Shown here: one piece after another, positions 19,300-28,165 of the stretch
Position numbering within the stretch: position 1 is the first letter of the stretch
Layout: every line of letters begins with the position of its first letter
DNA from: Dyella jiangningensis
GTDB taxonomy: Bacteria; Pseudomonadota; Gammaproteobacteria; Xanthomonadales; Rhodanobacteraceae
Reading direction: 5' to 3'
Assembly: GCA_000632805.1 (NCBI GenBank)
Contig: CP007444.1
Span: 2,280,771 to 2,344,770 of the forward strand
DNA length: 64,000 nt
The notes under the pieces: model-generated
Databases searched by the model: none
What the model was told of the DNA's origin: nothing
What the model saw: the letters and a program-made list of their open reading frames with translations, nothing else
Program-made: the position numbers and the translations under genes

Positions 19300-21150
19300 T
19301 CAGGCCGCGCCCTTGCGTCCCAGGTGACGGCTCGCTTCGCGCGCCTCGCGCAAGCGGCGCGCATGGGCAGCCAGCAGATCGCCGCGGGTGATGATGCCCA
19401 CCATCCGCGTGCCACCCTCGCCGCCCATCACCACCAGACGGCCCACGTCCGCCTCGACCATGTGATCGGCGGCTTCGCGCAGCGTGTGGGTTTCGCGCAC
19501 CACCAGCGGTGGACGACGCACCAGCGAACCGACCAGCGCATCCGCGGACGTATTCGCATTGAGCAGATCGCGCCGCGTCACCACGCCAAGCAACCGCCCA
19601 TCGTCCGCCAGCACGGGGAAGCCTTGATGGCGCGTCTTGGCGCTGTCGTGGCCAAGCCAATCGCGAACCTCGCCCAGCGACTGCGACGCGTGCAAGGTCA
19701 CCACGTCCCGGCTGCAAGCATCGCCCACGCTGATGCGCTCCAGATGATCGGCCGCGTATTCCGACGGCACATGCACGCCACGGCGCGCGATCTTCTCGGT
19801 CATGATGGTGTGGCGCATCAACAGGCCGGACACCAGGTACGCCGCCGCGCAACCAGCGAGCAACGGCAACAGCCCCTGCGTCTGCTGCGTCGTCTCGAAC
19901 GCGAACACCACCGAGGTGAGGAACGCGCGCGACGCGCCGGCGAAGATCGCCGCCATGCACACCAGCGCAGCCATGTGCGGATCGACATGCAAGCCCGGCA
20001 GCCATGCCACGCAGGCCGCACCCATCACGCCGCCCATGGCGCCGCCGATGGTGAACATCGGCGCCAGCGTACCGCCCGAGGTGCCGCTACCCAGCGACAC
20101 CGACCAAGACACCAGTTTGAGCAGGCACAGCGAGAGCATTGCCGCCATGCCGATCTGTCCGCTGAGCACGGTCGAGATGTTGGTGTAGCCGACGCCCAGC
20201 GTCGCCGGCATCACATAGCCGACTACGCCCACCACCACGCCGCCGAGGGCCGGCCACCACATCCAGTGGATCGGCAACTTCTCGAAGGCATCCTCGATAG
20301 CGTAGGTGAGCTTGGTGATGCCCACGCTCGCCACGCCGGTCAGCAAGCCCATGGCCATATAGACGGCCAAGGCCGCCAAGGTCGGCGCAGTGACGGCCGG
20401 CATGGCGAACATCGGCTCGTTGCCTTCCAGCACGTAACGCACGCCCGTGCCCACGGCGGCGGCGAGCGCCACCGGAATCAGCGAGCGGGCACGACGTTCG
20501 AACAAGAGCAGTTCGAGTGCGAGCAACACCGAGGAGATCGGTGCGGAGAACACCGCGGCCATACCGGCCGCCGCGCCGGCCGCCAACAGCGTCTTGCGCT
20601 CATCGGCGGTGACGTGAAGGAACTGGCCCAGCAACGAACCCAGCGCACCGCCCGTGGCGATGATCGGGCCTTCGGCACCGAACGGACCGCCCGTGCCGAT
20701 AGCGATGGCCGACGACACCGGCTTCAGCCAGGTCATGCGCGGCGGAATGCGGCTCTCGTTGAGCAGCACCTGCTCCATCGCCTCGGGTATGCCGTGGCCA
20801 CGAATGGCGCGCGAGCCCCAGCGGGCCATCGCACCAACGATCAGTCCGCCAACAACCGGCACGACGATCACCCACAAGCCGAGGTGATTGCCGGCGGGGC
20901 TGCTGAATTCCGTACTGACGCGACCGTAGAAGGCCAGATTGGTCACCAGCCCGATCAGCGCCGTAAGCGCACGCGCCACCAGCGCAACCAACCCACCCAG
21001 GGCCATGGCAAGCGCCGCGATCCACGCTACTCGCAGTTCCAGCGGACGGAACTGCCGCGGCATGTGCGCATCGATGAGCGCAGGATCGAGCGATGGAGCA
21101 AGCGGAAGCGCCGCACGCGTGTGCGGATGAGGCGTCGAATCGGTAGCCAT
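19300..21150 (-). CDS. ClC-type chloride channel/transporter with C-terminal CBS pair
   Basis: A 616-residue membrane protein. The ClC core shows the selectivity motif GHGIP (118-122), the gating glutamate Glu160 in GAEGP, and GTSGGTLAP. Two CBS domains fill the C-terminal 140 residues (GDACSRDVVTLHASQSL; FPVLADDGRLLGVVTRRDLL; VVMGGEGGTRMVGIITRGDLL). In the segment PISSVLLALELLLFERR the inner proton glutamate of ClC-ec1 (E203) corresponds to Leu214, as far as I can align it, which is the channel-like state. I use the ATG at 21150; a TTG at 21177 is less likely. Convergent with the alcohol dehydrogenase gene. Confidence 0.88.
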   Translation of the reverse strand: MATDSTPHPHTRAALPLAPSLDPALIDAHMPRQFRPLELRVAWIAALAMALGGLVALVARALTALIGLVTNLAFYGRVSTEFSSPAGNHLGLWVIVVPVVGGLIVGAMARWGSRAIRGHGIPEAMEQVLLNESRIPPRMTWLKPVSSAIAIGTGGPFGAEGPIIATGGALGSLLGQFLHVTADERKTLLAAGAAAGMAAVFSAPISSVLLALELLLFERRARSLIPVALAAAVGTGVRYVLEGNEPMFAMPAVTAPTLAALAVYMAMGLLTGVASVGITKLTYAIEDAFEKLPIHWMWWPALGGVVVGVVGYVMPATLGVGYTNISTVLSGQIGMAAMLSLCLLKLVSWSVSLGSGTSGGTLAPMFTIGGAMGGVMGAACVAWLPGLHVDPHMAALVCMAAIFAGASRAFLTSVVFAFETTQQTQGLLPLLAGCAAAYLVSGLLMRHTIMTEKIARRGVHVPSEYAADHLERISVGDACSRDVVTLHASQSLGEVRDWLGHDSAKTRHQGFPVLADDGRLLGVVTRRDLLNANTSADALVGSLVRRPPLVVRETHTLREAADHMVEADVGRLVVMGGEGGTRMVGIITRGDLLAAHARRLREAREASRHLGRKGAA

Positions 21151-21234
21151 GGGCAAACCCAGCTGGTGAATCGACAAAGGTTACGTGGATATGCGCGTCG
21201 TAGCTGGCTGGAAAATGAACAGGGTTACAGACGC

Positions 21235-21990
21235 TCAGACGCCCAATCGCGGTGCCGGCGGCGCATTCATGCCCAGCGCGTTGTAGACGTAATAACGCAG
21301 GATGCCCAGGTACTCATGCATGGCGGCGTCCGCCAGCATCACGTTCCAGGAATCGGGAAAAGGCTCCCAACGGGGATTGACCCAATCGCCCGCGACGGGC
21401 TGAGGTTCCATGCCGAAATGCGCGAAATACAGCAGCGAGCGGCGCAGGTGCACCCCCGAGGTGACCATGACCAGGTACTGTGGCGCCTGCGCCTCGAGGA
21501 TGGTGCGGCTGAACTGGGCGTTCTGCCACGTCGACATGCTGCGCGTCTCCAGCAGCAGATCCGATTCGGGAATACCCAACCGCCTCAGCGCGCGCCCGTA
21601 CACGACCGACTCCGCTTCACCGTGCCCCTGCGAGTCGCCGCCCGTCACCAGGATGCGGCACTGCTTGCCCGCCGCACGGCACCCGCTGTAAAGCTGCGCA
21701 GCGCGAAGCAGACGTCCATTCGAGAAGTACGAAGGCTGCAGCGGTTCATCCGGCACCACCGCCGTGCCGGCAGCCAGCAGCAGGATCACGTTGGTCCCGG
21801 CCCATTCGATCTTCGGCGTCGCCGCGTAAGGGTCCTGCAACGGGTAAAGAAGCAGGCGCGACACCGCGCCCGAGCCGATGCCGAAGAACAGCACGACGAG
21901 CAAGGTCGCCAGCGTGGCGCCCGTCCCGCGCCAGCGTCGCCGGTAGCACCACCACGCCAACAGCAACATCACGAACAGAACGGAGAGCAT
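21235..21990 (-). CDS. YdcF/ElyC family (DUF218) membrane protein
   Basis: A 251-residue protein with two N-terminal transmembrane segments (about 1-14 and 24-50) followed by the DUF218 domain: NVILLLAAGTAVVPDEP near 68-84, ILVTGGDSQGHGEAE near 113-127, and the SMSTWQNAQFS segment. Family members such as ElyC are linked to peptidoglycan/lipid carrier homeostasis. It is on the same strand as, and 84 bases upstream of, the ClC gene. Confidence 0.82.
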   Translation of the reverse strand: MLSVLFVMLLLAWWCYRRRWRGTGATLATLLVVLFFGIGSGAVSRLLLYPLQDPYAATPKIEWAGTNVILLLAAGTAVVPDEPLQPSYFSNGRLLRAAQLYSGCRAAGKQCRILVTGGDSQGHGEAESVVYGRALRRLGIPESDLLLETRSMSTWQNAQFSRTILEAQAPQYLVMVTSGVHLRRSLLYFAHFGMEPQPVAGDWVNPRWEPFPDSWNVMLADAAMHEYLGILRYYVYNALGMNAPPAPRLGV

Positions 21991-22107
21991 GGGTTTTCCT
22001 GGTCCATGGAGACTCGTGGCATCTTAGGGCCTTGCCGCAAGGCCGGGCGATAGCACATTGCCGGCGCGCGGCCCGGAAGGCGGCTAAACCCGGCAGGGAA
22101 CCTGGTC

Positions 22108-23547
22108 ATGACCACACTCGTTTTCGTCCACGGCTGGAGCGTCACCAACACCTCTACCTACGGCAGCCTGCCCCAACGACTGGTGCAGCAGGCGGCTGCG
22201 CAAGGCACCACGCTCACTGTCGCGGACGTCTGGTTGTCCGAATACGTGAGCTTCGATGACGCGGTGACCATGGGCGACGTGGTCCGCGCGTTCGATCATG
22301 CGCTGCGCGACCTGCATCTGGTGGATGCGAGCTTTGCCTGTATCACCCATTCCACCGGCGGCCCCGTGGTGCGTGAATGGCTGAGGGCGCAACGGGATCG
22401 GCCGGGTGCTTACAGCACCATCCGCCTCACGCATTTGATGATGCTGGCCCCAGCCAACTTTGGGTCCGCCCTCGCGCAGCTCGGCAAGGGTGTATTGGGA
22501 CGACTGCGTGCCTGGTTCGATGGCGTCGAGCCGGGCCAGCGCATCCTCGACTGGCTGGAGCTGGGCAGCGCCGAATCGCTGTCGCTCAATCTCGACCACA
22601 TCCACGGCGACGATGCCGCATCGAAGGGACAATACCTGTTCGTGCTGACCGGCGATCGACCCGATCGCTCGTTGTACGACCACATCAACAGCTACACCGG
22701 CGAAGACGGTTCAGACGGCGTGGTGCGCATCGCCGCCGCCAACCTCAACGCGCGGCACGCGGTGCTCGCGCGCGATGATGGCGGCGCCGACGACGCGCTA
22801 GCACTGCATGTCACGCGAGCGCCACGCACGGCGTTCAAGCTGATCCCTGGCGCCGCCCATTCCGGCACGGACCAGGGCATCATGGCCGCCGTGCCGGATG
22901 CCACCATCGAAGCACTGCTGCGCTGCCTGCGCGTGAAAGACGCCGGCGGCTATCAGCAGCTGTGCGACGCCTTCGATGCGGAGAATGCGCAACGCGATGC
23001 CGATCGCGTCGAACTGGAGCAGGTCGGCCCGTTCTCCCCGCGCGTGCACATCCACGATCCACGCAGCTTGATGATCGTGCGGCTCACCGACGAAAGCGGC
23101 GAGCCGCTGCAGGGAAGCCGCCTGCTGCTCCAGGCCGGCACGCCACCGAACCCCGACTGGATGCCACAAGGCTTCATGCTCGACCGGCAGGCCAACAGCC
23201 ATCAGCCGCACGTGGTGTCGATGTTCCTCAACCACACGCTGCTGTCGGGCAGCCCGCGCATCGCCGACCCCACCAACAGCCGCAAGACGCTGCGCGCTGC
23301 GACCGAAGTGCATCGCCCTTACAGCGCCAGCGTTCAACCGGCCGACCTCGCCGGCTTCGTCCATCACGCGGCGGCGGCCATGACGTCGTCCGACGATCTT
23401 TTCGACGCGCTCGGCCCACACCAGACCACGGTGCTGGACGTGGTGCTGCCGCGACTGGTGCATGAAGGCGTGTTCCGGCTTACCCAGGAACTGGCACCGG
23501 AAGACTTCAGCCACGTCGCGCCCGGCCCGGCCATTCCTTCCAGGTGA
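22108..23547 (+). CDS. Lipase/esterase-like alpha/beta hydrolase
   Basis: A 479-residue protein with a lipase-type alpha/beta hydrolase N-terminal half: the oxyanion segment FVHGWSV (6-12), nucleophile Ser82 in THSTGG, and a plausible catalytic Asp/His later (GAAHSGTD near 250). No signal peptide is seen, so it is cytoplasmic unless exported by another route. The C-terminal 190 residues (about 290-479) form a separate domain I do not recognise, with beta-rich text (HIHDPRSLMIVRLTDESGEP). The start has AGGGA 8 bases upstream. Substrate unknown. Confidence 0.75.
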   Translation: MTTLVFVHGWSVTNTSTYGSLPQRLVQQAAAQGTTLTVADVWLSEYVSFDDAVTMGDVVRAFDHALRDLHLVDASFACITHSTGGPVVREWLRAQRDRPGAYSTIRLTHLMMLAPANFGSALAQLGKGVLGRLRAWFDGVEPGQRILDWLELGSAESLSLNLDHIHGDDAASKGQYLFVLTGDRPDRSLYDHINSYTGEDGSDGVVRIAAANLNARHAVLARDDGGADDALALHVTRAPRTAFKLIPGAAHSGTDQGIMAAVPDATIEALLRCLRVKDAGGYQQLCDAFDAENAQRDADRVELEQVGPFSPRVHIHDPRSLMIVRLTDESGEPLQGSRLLLQAGTPPNPDWMPQGFMLDRQANSHQPHVVSMFLNHTLLSGSPRIADPTNSRKTLRAATEVHRPYSASVQPADLAGFVHHAAAAMTSSDDLFDALGPHQTTVLDVVLPRLVHEGVFRLTQELAPEDFSHVAPGPAIPSR

Positions 23548-23638
23548 CAGTCGCCTCCGCGTGCCGCATAGTCGCAAAAACTTGCGTCATGGATGCACGA
23601 CCGGCCCGCCCAGGCCGGTCCATCACACGGAGGGGACA

Positions 23639-24133
23639 ATGAAGAAGCTGATCCTGCTGGCGATCCTCGCCGGCCTCGCATGGTGGTACTTCGACCACAG
23701 CCGCCGCATGACCGAGGCGGACATCCGTGCCAGCTACGAAGCCGATGTCGACGCCATGCGCCGTTTCGACAGCGAGTTTCTGTGCGCACGCATGAGCGAC
23801 GACTACGCTGGCAGCGAAACCTCGCGCCAGAACGACACCGAAGAGCATTTCGACAAGGCCGTCCAATGCCAGCGCATCAAGCAATCCATCGCGGCCATGC
23901 AACAGCTCAGCGTGGCCACCGGCGGCAGGCTGGCACTGAAGATCGACTACGAGATCAAGGCCATCGAACTGTCGCCCGATCGCAAGCGTGCTGACGTGCA
24001 GTCGGTATCGACCGCGAAACTGGGTGACATGACAATTGGGCGCGATCGCAGCACCGATCACCTGATCCGTCGCAACGGCCGCATCCTCAGCGTCGCGAGC
24101 GAAGCGAGGGTATGGAGTTACACGCCGCAGTAA
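23639..24133 (+). CDS. Hypothetical membrane-anchored protein
   Basis: A 164-residue protein with an N-terminal transmembrane or signal segment (KKLILLAILAGLAWWYF, 2-18) followed by about 145 soluble residues, Asp/Arg-rich, with two cysteines. It looks like a lone periplasmic domain attached to the inner membrane. I do not recognise the family. The start at 23639 is supported by a GGAGGGG site 5 bases before the ATG. A perfect 8-bp hairpin (GACCGGCC, 23599-23620) without a T tract lies just upstream. Confidence 0.7.
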   Translation: MKKLILLAILAGLAWWYFDHSRRMTEADIRASYEADVDAMRRFDSEFLCARMSDDYAGSETSRQNDTEEHFDKAVQCQRIKQSIAAMQQLSVATGGRLALKIDYEIKAIELSPDRKRADVQSVSTAKLGDMTIGRDRSTDHLIRRNGRILSVASEARVWSYTPQ

Positions 24134-24145
24134 TCGTCATGGGGC

Positions 24146-24175
24146 GCAACCCCAATCGCACTGAAGGCGCGTTAC
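24146..24175 (+). promoter_or_regulatory. Possible ECF-type promoter upstream of sigma gene
   Basis: GCAACC (24146-24151) and CGTTAC (24170-24175) are 18 bases apart, reminiscent of the AAC / CGT elements used by ECF sigma factors, and lie upstream of an ECF sigma gene that would typically be autoregulated. The match is short and the distance to the start codon (about 110 bases) is long, so this is tentative. Confidence 0.3.
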
Positions 24176-24293
24176 ATGAACATGAGCCCATCGAACGTGC
24201 CCTTGTTCCGTGCCCGATTCCCTTAGGCAGCAACCCGCATCGCCGGTGCCCGGCGCTTATCGCCGCGACCGCTTTGCCTTAACCTCCTCGTCC

Positions 24294-24848
24294 ATGGATG
24301 CCTCCGTGGACGATGACGCAACGTTGATGCTCGCCTATGCGCAAGGCGAGCTGTCCGCGTTCGACACGCTCTACGCCAGGCACCGCGGCACGCTGTATCG
24401 CTTTCTGCTGCGCAGTGCGCGCGACCAGGCATTGGCCGAGGAGCTGTTCCAGGAAACCTGGAGTCGTGTCGTCGCGTCACGTGCGCGCTACACGCCGCAG
24501 GCCAAGTTCAGTACCTGGCTACTGCAGATCGCCCACAACCTGCTCATCGACAGTTACCGGCGAAAGCGCCCCATGGCCGATGGCGAAGAAGCGGAACAGG
24601 CACTTGGCAACCTGCCGGCTCCCGGACACGAGCAGCCCGAACATGTCCTGTCCGATTTCGAGCGTCGCAGGCGACTGCAGCGCGCGATTGAATCATTGCC
24701 CGACGAACAACGCACCGCCGTGCTGTTGCGGCTGGAAAACGACCTGAGCGTGGAGGAAATCGCGGAGATCACCGGCGTCGGCCGCGAAACGGCAAAATCG
24801 CGTCTGCGCTATGCCATGAACCGATTGCGCGAACAGATGGCCGAATGA
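24294..24848 (+). CDS. ECF-type RNA polymerase sigma factor
   Basis: A 184-residue ECF sigma factor. Region 2 is visible as AFDTLYARHRGTLYRFLLRSARDQALAEELFQETW-like text (residues 17-52, -10 recognition) and region 4 as ERRRRLQRAIESLPDEQRTAVLLRLENDLSVEEIAEITGV-like text (about 122-163, -35 recognition). I use the ATG at 24294 (MDASVDDDATL); the frame is open to a GTG at 24210. Its ATGA overlap with the next gene indicates translational coupling to an anti-sigma-like protein. Confidence 0.88.
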   Translation: MDASVDDDATLMLAYAQGELSAFDTLYARHRGTLYRFLLRSARDQALAEELFQETWSRVVASRARYTPQAKFSTWLLQIAHNLLIDSYRRKRPMADGEEAEQALGNLPAPGHEQPEHVLSDFERRRRLQRAIESLPDEQRTAVLLRLENDLSVEEIAEITGVGRETAKSRLRYAMNRLREQMAE

Positions 24849-25699
24849 ATACGCACGATCACGACGACGATTCGCTGCACGGCGAAGACGAACTCAAGGC
24901 CTTGTACGGCAGCCTGCCGCGCAAGGAGCCTTCGCCGTCGCTCGACCAGGCCGTGCATCGCATGGCCGCCAATGCCGTGCGCCCGGCCAAACGCCGTGCA
25001 CGCTGGCCGGCCATGGCCGCCAGCATCGCCGTGTTGGTGCTTGCCGGTGGCATCAGTTGGCGCCTGTACGAACAGTCGCCTGAACGGGCACCGCTGCCTG
25101 CGCCCGCTGCCACAAGCCAGGATGCGGCTACATCCGCTGGCCTCGCCGCGCCCGCACCCAAGGCCACGACCGAACCCGCGGCAACAGTGGCACCCTCACT
25201 CGCCACATCCACGCCGGCGATGGCGCAACGCCAGCATGAGTCCATCCGCACGGCGCTGAAGCCACGCGTGCTCCCAGCCGCTCCCTCCACGCGACGCGCA
25301 GTGCCGGCACAAGTAGCGCCGCCGGCACCGGCAGCGCAGGACCAGGTTATGGAAGCGTCCACCCCAGTTCCTGCACCGGCACCGCCAGCGTCGCAAGCGC
25401 CGGCCGCAGCCCAAGCCTATGCGCCCTCGCCACTGGCGCAGGAAGCCCGAGCCAACGACAGCCGACATGCCATGGCCGCGAAGATGATGGCTGCGCCAGC
25501 ACCGGCCGCGGTCGCGCCGGCCGATCCGACGGCATCGAATCCCGCCGACAGCCCCGAGCAGGAGCTCGACAAGATCCGGCAGCTGTTCGCCCAGCAGCGC
25601 CGCGACGAGGCGCTACAGCGACTCTCCGCCTTCCGGCAGGCTCATCCGGATATTCCCGTGCCCGGCGATCTGCAGGATCAGCAAACCCACCATGAGTGA
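24845..25699 (+). CDS. Putative anti-sigma factor, Pro/Ala-rich periplasmic domain
   Basis: A 284-residue single-pass membrane protein. A short cytoplasmic N-terminal part (1-55, acidic start with HDHDDDSLHGEDE) precedes one transmembrane helix (about 57-74). The periplasmic part is mostly low-complexity Pro/Ala/Thr (80-225) and ends in a helical DEALQRLSAFRQAHPD segment. No zinc anti-sigma HxxxCxxC motif is seen. Its role is inferred from the 4-base overlap with the sigma gene and from its topology. It overlaps yigZ by 8 bases. Confidence 0.7.
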   Translation: MNTHDHDDDSLHGEDELKALYGSLPRKEPSPSLDQAVHRMAANAVRPAKRRARWPAMAASIAVLVLAGGISWRLYEQSPERAPLPAPAATSQDAATSAGLAAPAPKATTEPAATVAPSLATSTPAMAQRQHESIRTALKPRVLPAAPSTRRAVPAQVAPPAPAAQDQVMEASTPVPAPAPPASQAPAAAQAYAPSPLAQEARANDSRHAMAAKMMAAPAPAAVAPADPTASNPADSPEQELDKIRQLFAQQRRDEALQRLSAFRQAHPDIPVPGDLQDQQTHHE

Positions 25700-26288
25700 C
25701 ACGCTGTACACCCTCGCGACCGTTTTCCAGCACAGCGAGGACATCAAGAAGAGCCGCTTTCTTGCCCAGGCCGCACCAGTACAGACGCCGACCCAGGCGC
25801 TGGAATTCGTGCGGCAGGTGAGCGACCTCGCTGCCACGCACAATTGCTGGGCGTACCGCATTGGCCAGGACTATCGCTTCAACGATGACGGCGAGCCTGG
25901 CGGCACGGCCGGTCGCCCGATCCTGCAAGCCATCGAAGGCCAGGGCATCGACCGGGCCGTGGTGGTGGTGACCCGCTGGTACGGCGGCATCAAGCTTGGC
26001 GCGGGGGGACTGGCGCGCGCCTATGGCGGCACCGCCGCGGAATGCCTGCGCCTCGCCGACCGCACGCCCATCGTGGCCATGGCGCGACTGGGCCTTACCT
26101 GCGATTTCGGCGAACTCACACTACTCAAGGCTCGATTGCGCGAACTCGATGCAGACATCGTGGACGAACAGTTCGGTGCGGATGGAGCCACCCTGGAGAT
26201 CCAGCTGCCCGAGCATCGCGTAGCCGAAGCCCAGGCACGTGTCACCGATATCAGCCGCGGCCGCCACGCGGCAAGAAGGCTGGATTGA
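25692..26288 (+). CDS. yigZ: YigZ/IMPACT (UPF0029) family protein
   Basis: A 198-residue member of the YigZ/IMPACT family. The UPF0029 core is clear: EDIKKSRFLAQ near 16-26, HNCWAYRIG near 51-59, FNDDGEPGGTAGRP near 64-77, VVVTRWYGGIKLGAGGLARAY near 94-114, then a C-terminal ferredoxin-like domain. The family is tied to translation/ribosome-associated stress in IMPACT, but no biochemical role is established for the bacterial protein. It begins inside the anti-sigma gene (8-base overlap), so expression may follow the sigma operon. Confidence 0.9.
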   Translation: MSDTLYTLATVFQHSEDIKKSRFLAQAAPVQTPTQALEFVRQVSDLAATHNCWAYRIGQDYRFNDDGEPGGTAGRPILQAIEGQGIDRAVVVVTRWYGGIKLGAGGLARAYGGTAAECLRLADRTPIVAMARLGLTCDFGELTLLKARLRELDADIVDEQFGADGATLEIQLPEHRVAEAQARVTDISRGRHAARRLD

Positions 26289-26368
26289 TATCGCAGCCCC
26301 ATCGCCCCACGTAGTTGGCTTGTAGGGGCGAGCCAGCCCTCGGCACCCAACGAGACCCGAAACCGCCC

Positions 26369-28138
26369 ATGACCGAAGCCGCCACCACGCAACGCCCCGC
26401 ACGCCGCGTCGGCGCCCTGCTGCAGCTATGGCCGTTCGTAAAACCCCACCGCAAGCTGGCCCTGGGGTGGTTGGCGTTCCTCGCCATCTCGTCATCCGCC
26501 ACGCTGGTGCTGCCCATGGCAGTACGGCACATGATCGACCAGGGGTTCATCCACTCGAACGCCTCGGCGATCAACGCCACCTTCCTCGGTCTGTTCGGCG
26601 TCGCTCTCATACTCGCGTTCGCCACGGCGGCCCGCTATTACTGCATCACGCTGCTGGGCGAACGTGCGCTGGCCTCGTTGCGGGCCAAGCTGTATTCGCA
26701 TGTGATCAGGCTCGACGTCAGCTTTTTCGAGCGCAGTCGCGTCGGTGAACTGATCTCCCGCCTCGGCACCGATACGGAAGTCATCCAGGCCCTCATCGGG
26801 TCGGGCATCTCGGTCGCGCTGCGCAGCGCGGTGATGCTGCTGGGCGCCACGGCGATGATGATCTGGACCAGCCCGCGCCTCGCTGGCCTCACGGCGCTGG
26901 TGATTCCCGCCGTCATGCTGCCCATCCTGGTGTTCGGTCGCCGCGTGCAGAAGCTGTCGCGCGCCAGCCAGGATCGATTGGCCGACACCGCCGCCATCGC
27001 CAATGAAACGCTCAACGCCGCACCGGCGGTGAAAGCCTATGCGCGCGAAGACATCGAAAGCACGCGCTACGGTGCCGCAATCACACGGGCGCTCGCCACG
27101 GCACGCAAACGCATCGGCATGCGCTCCCTGCTGACCGCCACGGTGATCGTGCTGTTCTTCGGCGCGATCACCCTTGTGCTGTGGGCCGGTGCGCGCGACG
27201 TGCTGAATGGCACGCTGGGCGCCGGCGTGCTGGGGCAGTTCGTGCTGTATGCGATTTTCGCCGCCGGTTCGCTGGCCGGTCTCTCCGAGGTCTGGGGCGA
27301 CGTATTGCGCGCCGCCGGCGCCATGGAGCGCATCGGCGAGCTGTTCGAAGAACGTGCCGAGATCACCAGCCCCGTGCAACCCACACCGCTGCCCAAGCCG
27401 GTACAAGGCGCGCTGCGATTCGAGCACGTGTCGTTCCATTACCCATCCCGGCCCGACGCGCCCGCGCTGCACGACTTCGACCTGTCCATTCGCCCGGGCG
27501 AAACCGTGGCCCTCGTCGGCCCGTCAGGCGCGGGCAAGAGCACGGTGTTTGCGCTGCTGCTTCGCTTCTATGACCCGCAGACCGGTCGCATCACGCTCGA
27601 TGGTGTCGACCTGCGCGCGCTGGCGCTGCCGGAGTTGCGCGGCACCATCGCCTTGGTGCCGCAGGAAACCGTGATCTTTGGCGGCAGCGCGGCCGACAAC
27701 ATTCGCTTCGGTCGCCAGGATGCGGATGACGACGAAGTGCGCGACGCGGCGCGGGCCGCCGAAGCGCATGAGTTCATCAGCGCGATGAGCAAGGGCTACG
27801 ACGAAGAACTGGGTGAACGCGGCGTGCGCCTCTCCGGCGGCCAACGCCAGCGCATCGCCATCGCGCGAGCGATTTTGCGCGACGCGCCCTTGCTGTTGCT
27901 GGACGAAGCGACTTCGGCACTCGATGCGCAATCCGAAGCCGCCATCCAGCAGGCACTGGAACGACTGGAGAAAGGGCGCACCACGCTCGTCATCGCTCAC
28001 CGCCTTGCCACCGTGCAGCGCGCCGATCGCATCGTGGTGATGGACGGCGGCCGCATCGTGGCACAGGGCACGCACCAGAGCCTGTTGGCCGAGGGCGGCC
28101 TCTACGCGGAACTGGCCAGGCTGCAGTTCACGACGTAA
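26369..28138 (+). CDS. ABC exporter, fused membrane and ATPase domains (MsbA-like)
   Basis: A 589-residue half-transporter. Six transmembrane helices occupy about 1-320; the nucleotide-binding domain has Walker A GPSGAGKS near 391-398, the Q-loop VPQE, signature LSGGQRQR, Walker B LLLLDEATSALD and the switch His in IAHRLAT. It would work as a homodimer exporting lipid, drug or peptide; the cargo is unknown. The start at 26369 gives a normal N terminus (MTEAATTQRP). Confidence 0.92.
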   Translation: MTEAATTQRPARRVGALLQLWPFVKPHRKLALGWLAFLAISSSATLVLPMAVRHMIDQGFIHSNASAINATFLGLFGVALILAFATAARYYCITLLGERALASLRAKLYSHVIRLDVSFFERSRVGELISRLGTDTEVIQALIGSGISVALRSAVMLLGATAMMIWTSPRLAGLTALVIPAVMLPILVFGRRVQKLSRASQDRLADTAAIANETLNAAPAVKAYAREDIESTRYGAAITRALATARKRIGMRSLLTATVIVLFFGAITLVLWAGARDVLNGTLGAGVLGQFVLYAIFAAGSLAGLSEVWGDVLRAAGAMERIGELFEERAEITSPVQPTPLPKPVQGALRFEHVSFHYPSRPDAPALHDFDLSIRPGETVALVGPSGAGKSTVFALLLRFYDPQTGRITLDGVDLRALALPELRGTIALVPQETVIFGGSAADNIRFGRQDADDDEVRDAARAAEAHEFISAMSKGYDEELGERGVRLSGGQRQRIAIARAILRDAPLLLLDEATSALDAQSEAAIQQALERLEKGRTTLVIAHRLATVQRADRIVVMDGGRIVAQGTHQSLLAEGGLYAELARLQFTT

Positions 28139-28165
28139 CGAGAGCGACGCCCGGCGACGGTGCCG

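Noticed and set aside
19282..22053. Very long open frame on the plus strand opposite the ClC and YdcF genes
   Set aside because: It is His/Arg-rich shadow coding antisense to two well-supported genes, with no family signature.
26314..26351. Possible fourth REP-like element before the ABC exporter (GTTGG ... CCAAC around a GTAGGGGCGAG stretch)
   Set aside because: Arms are only 5 bases and the GGAGCGCACC core is absent; not enough to call it a repeat of the same family.
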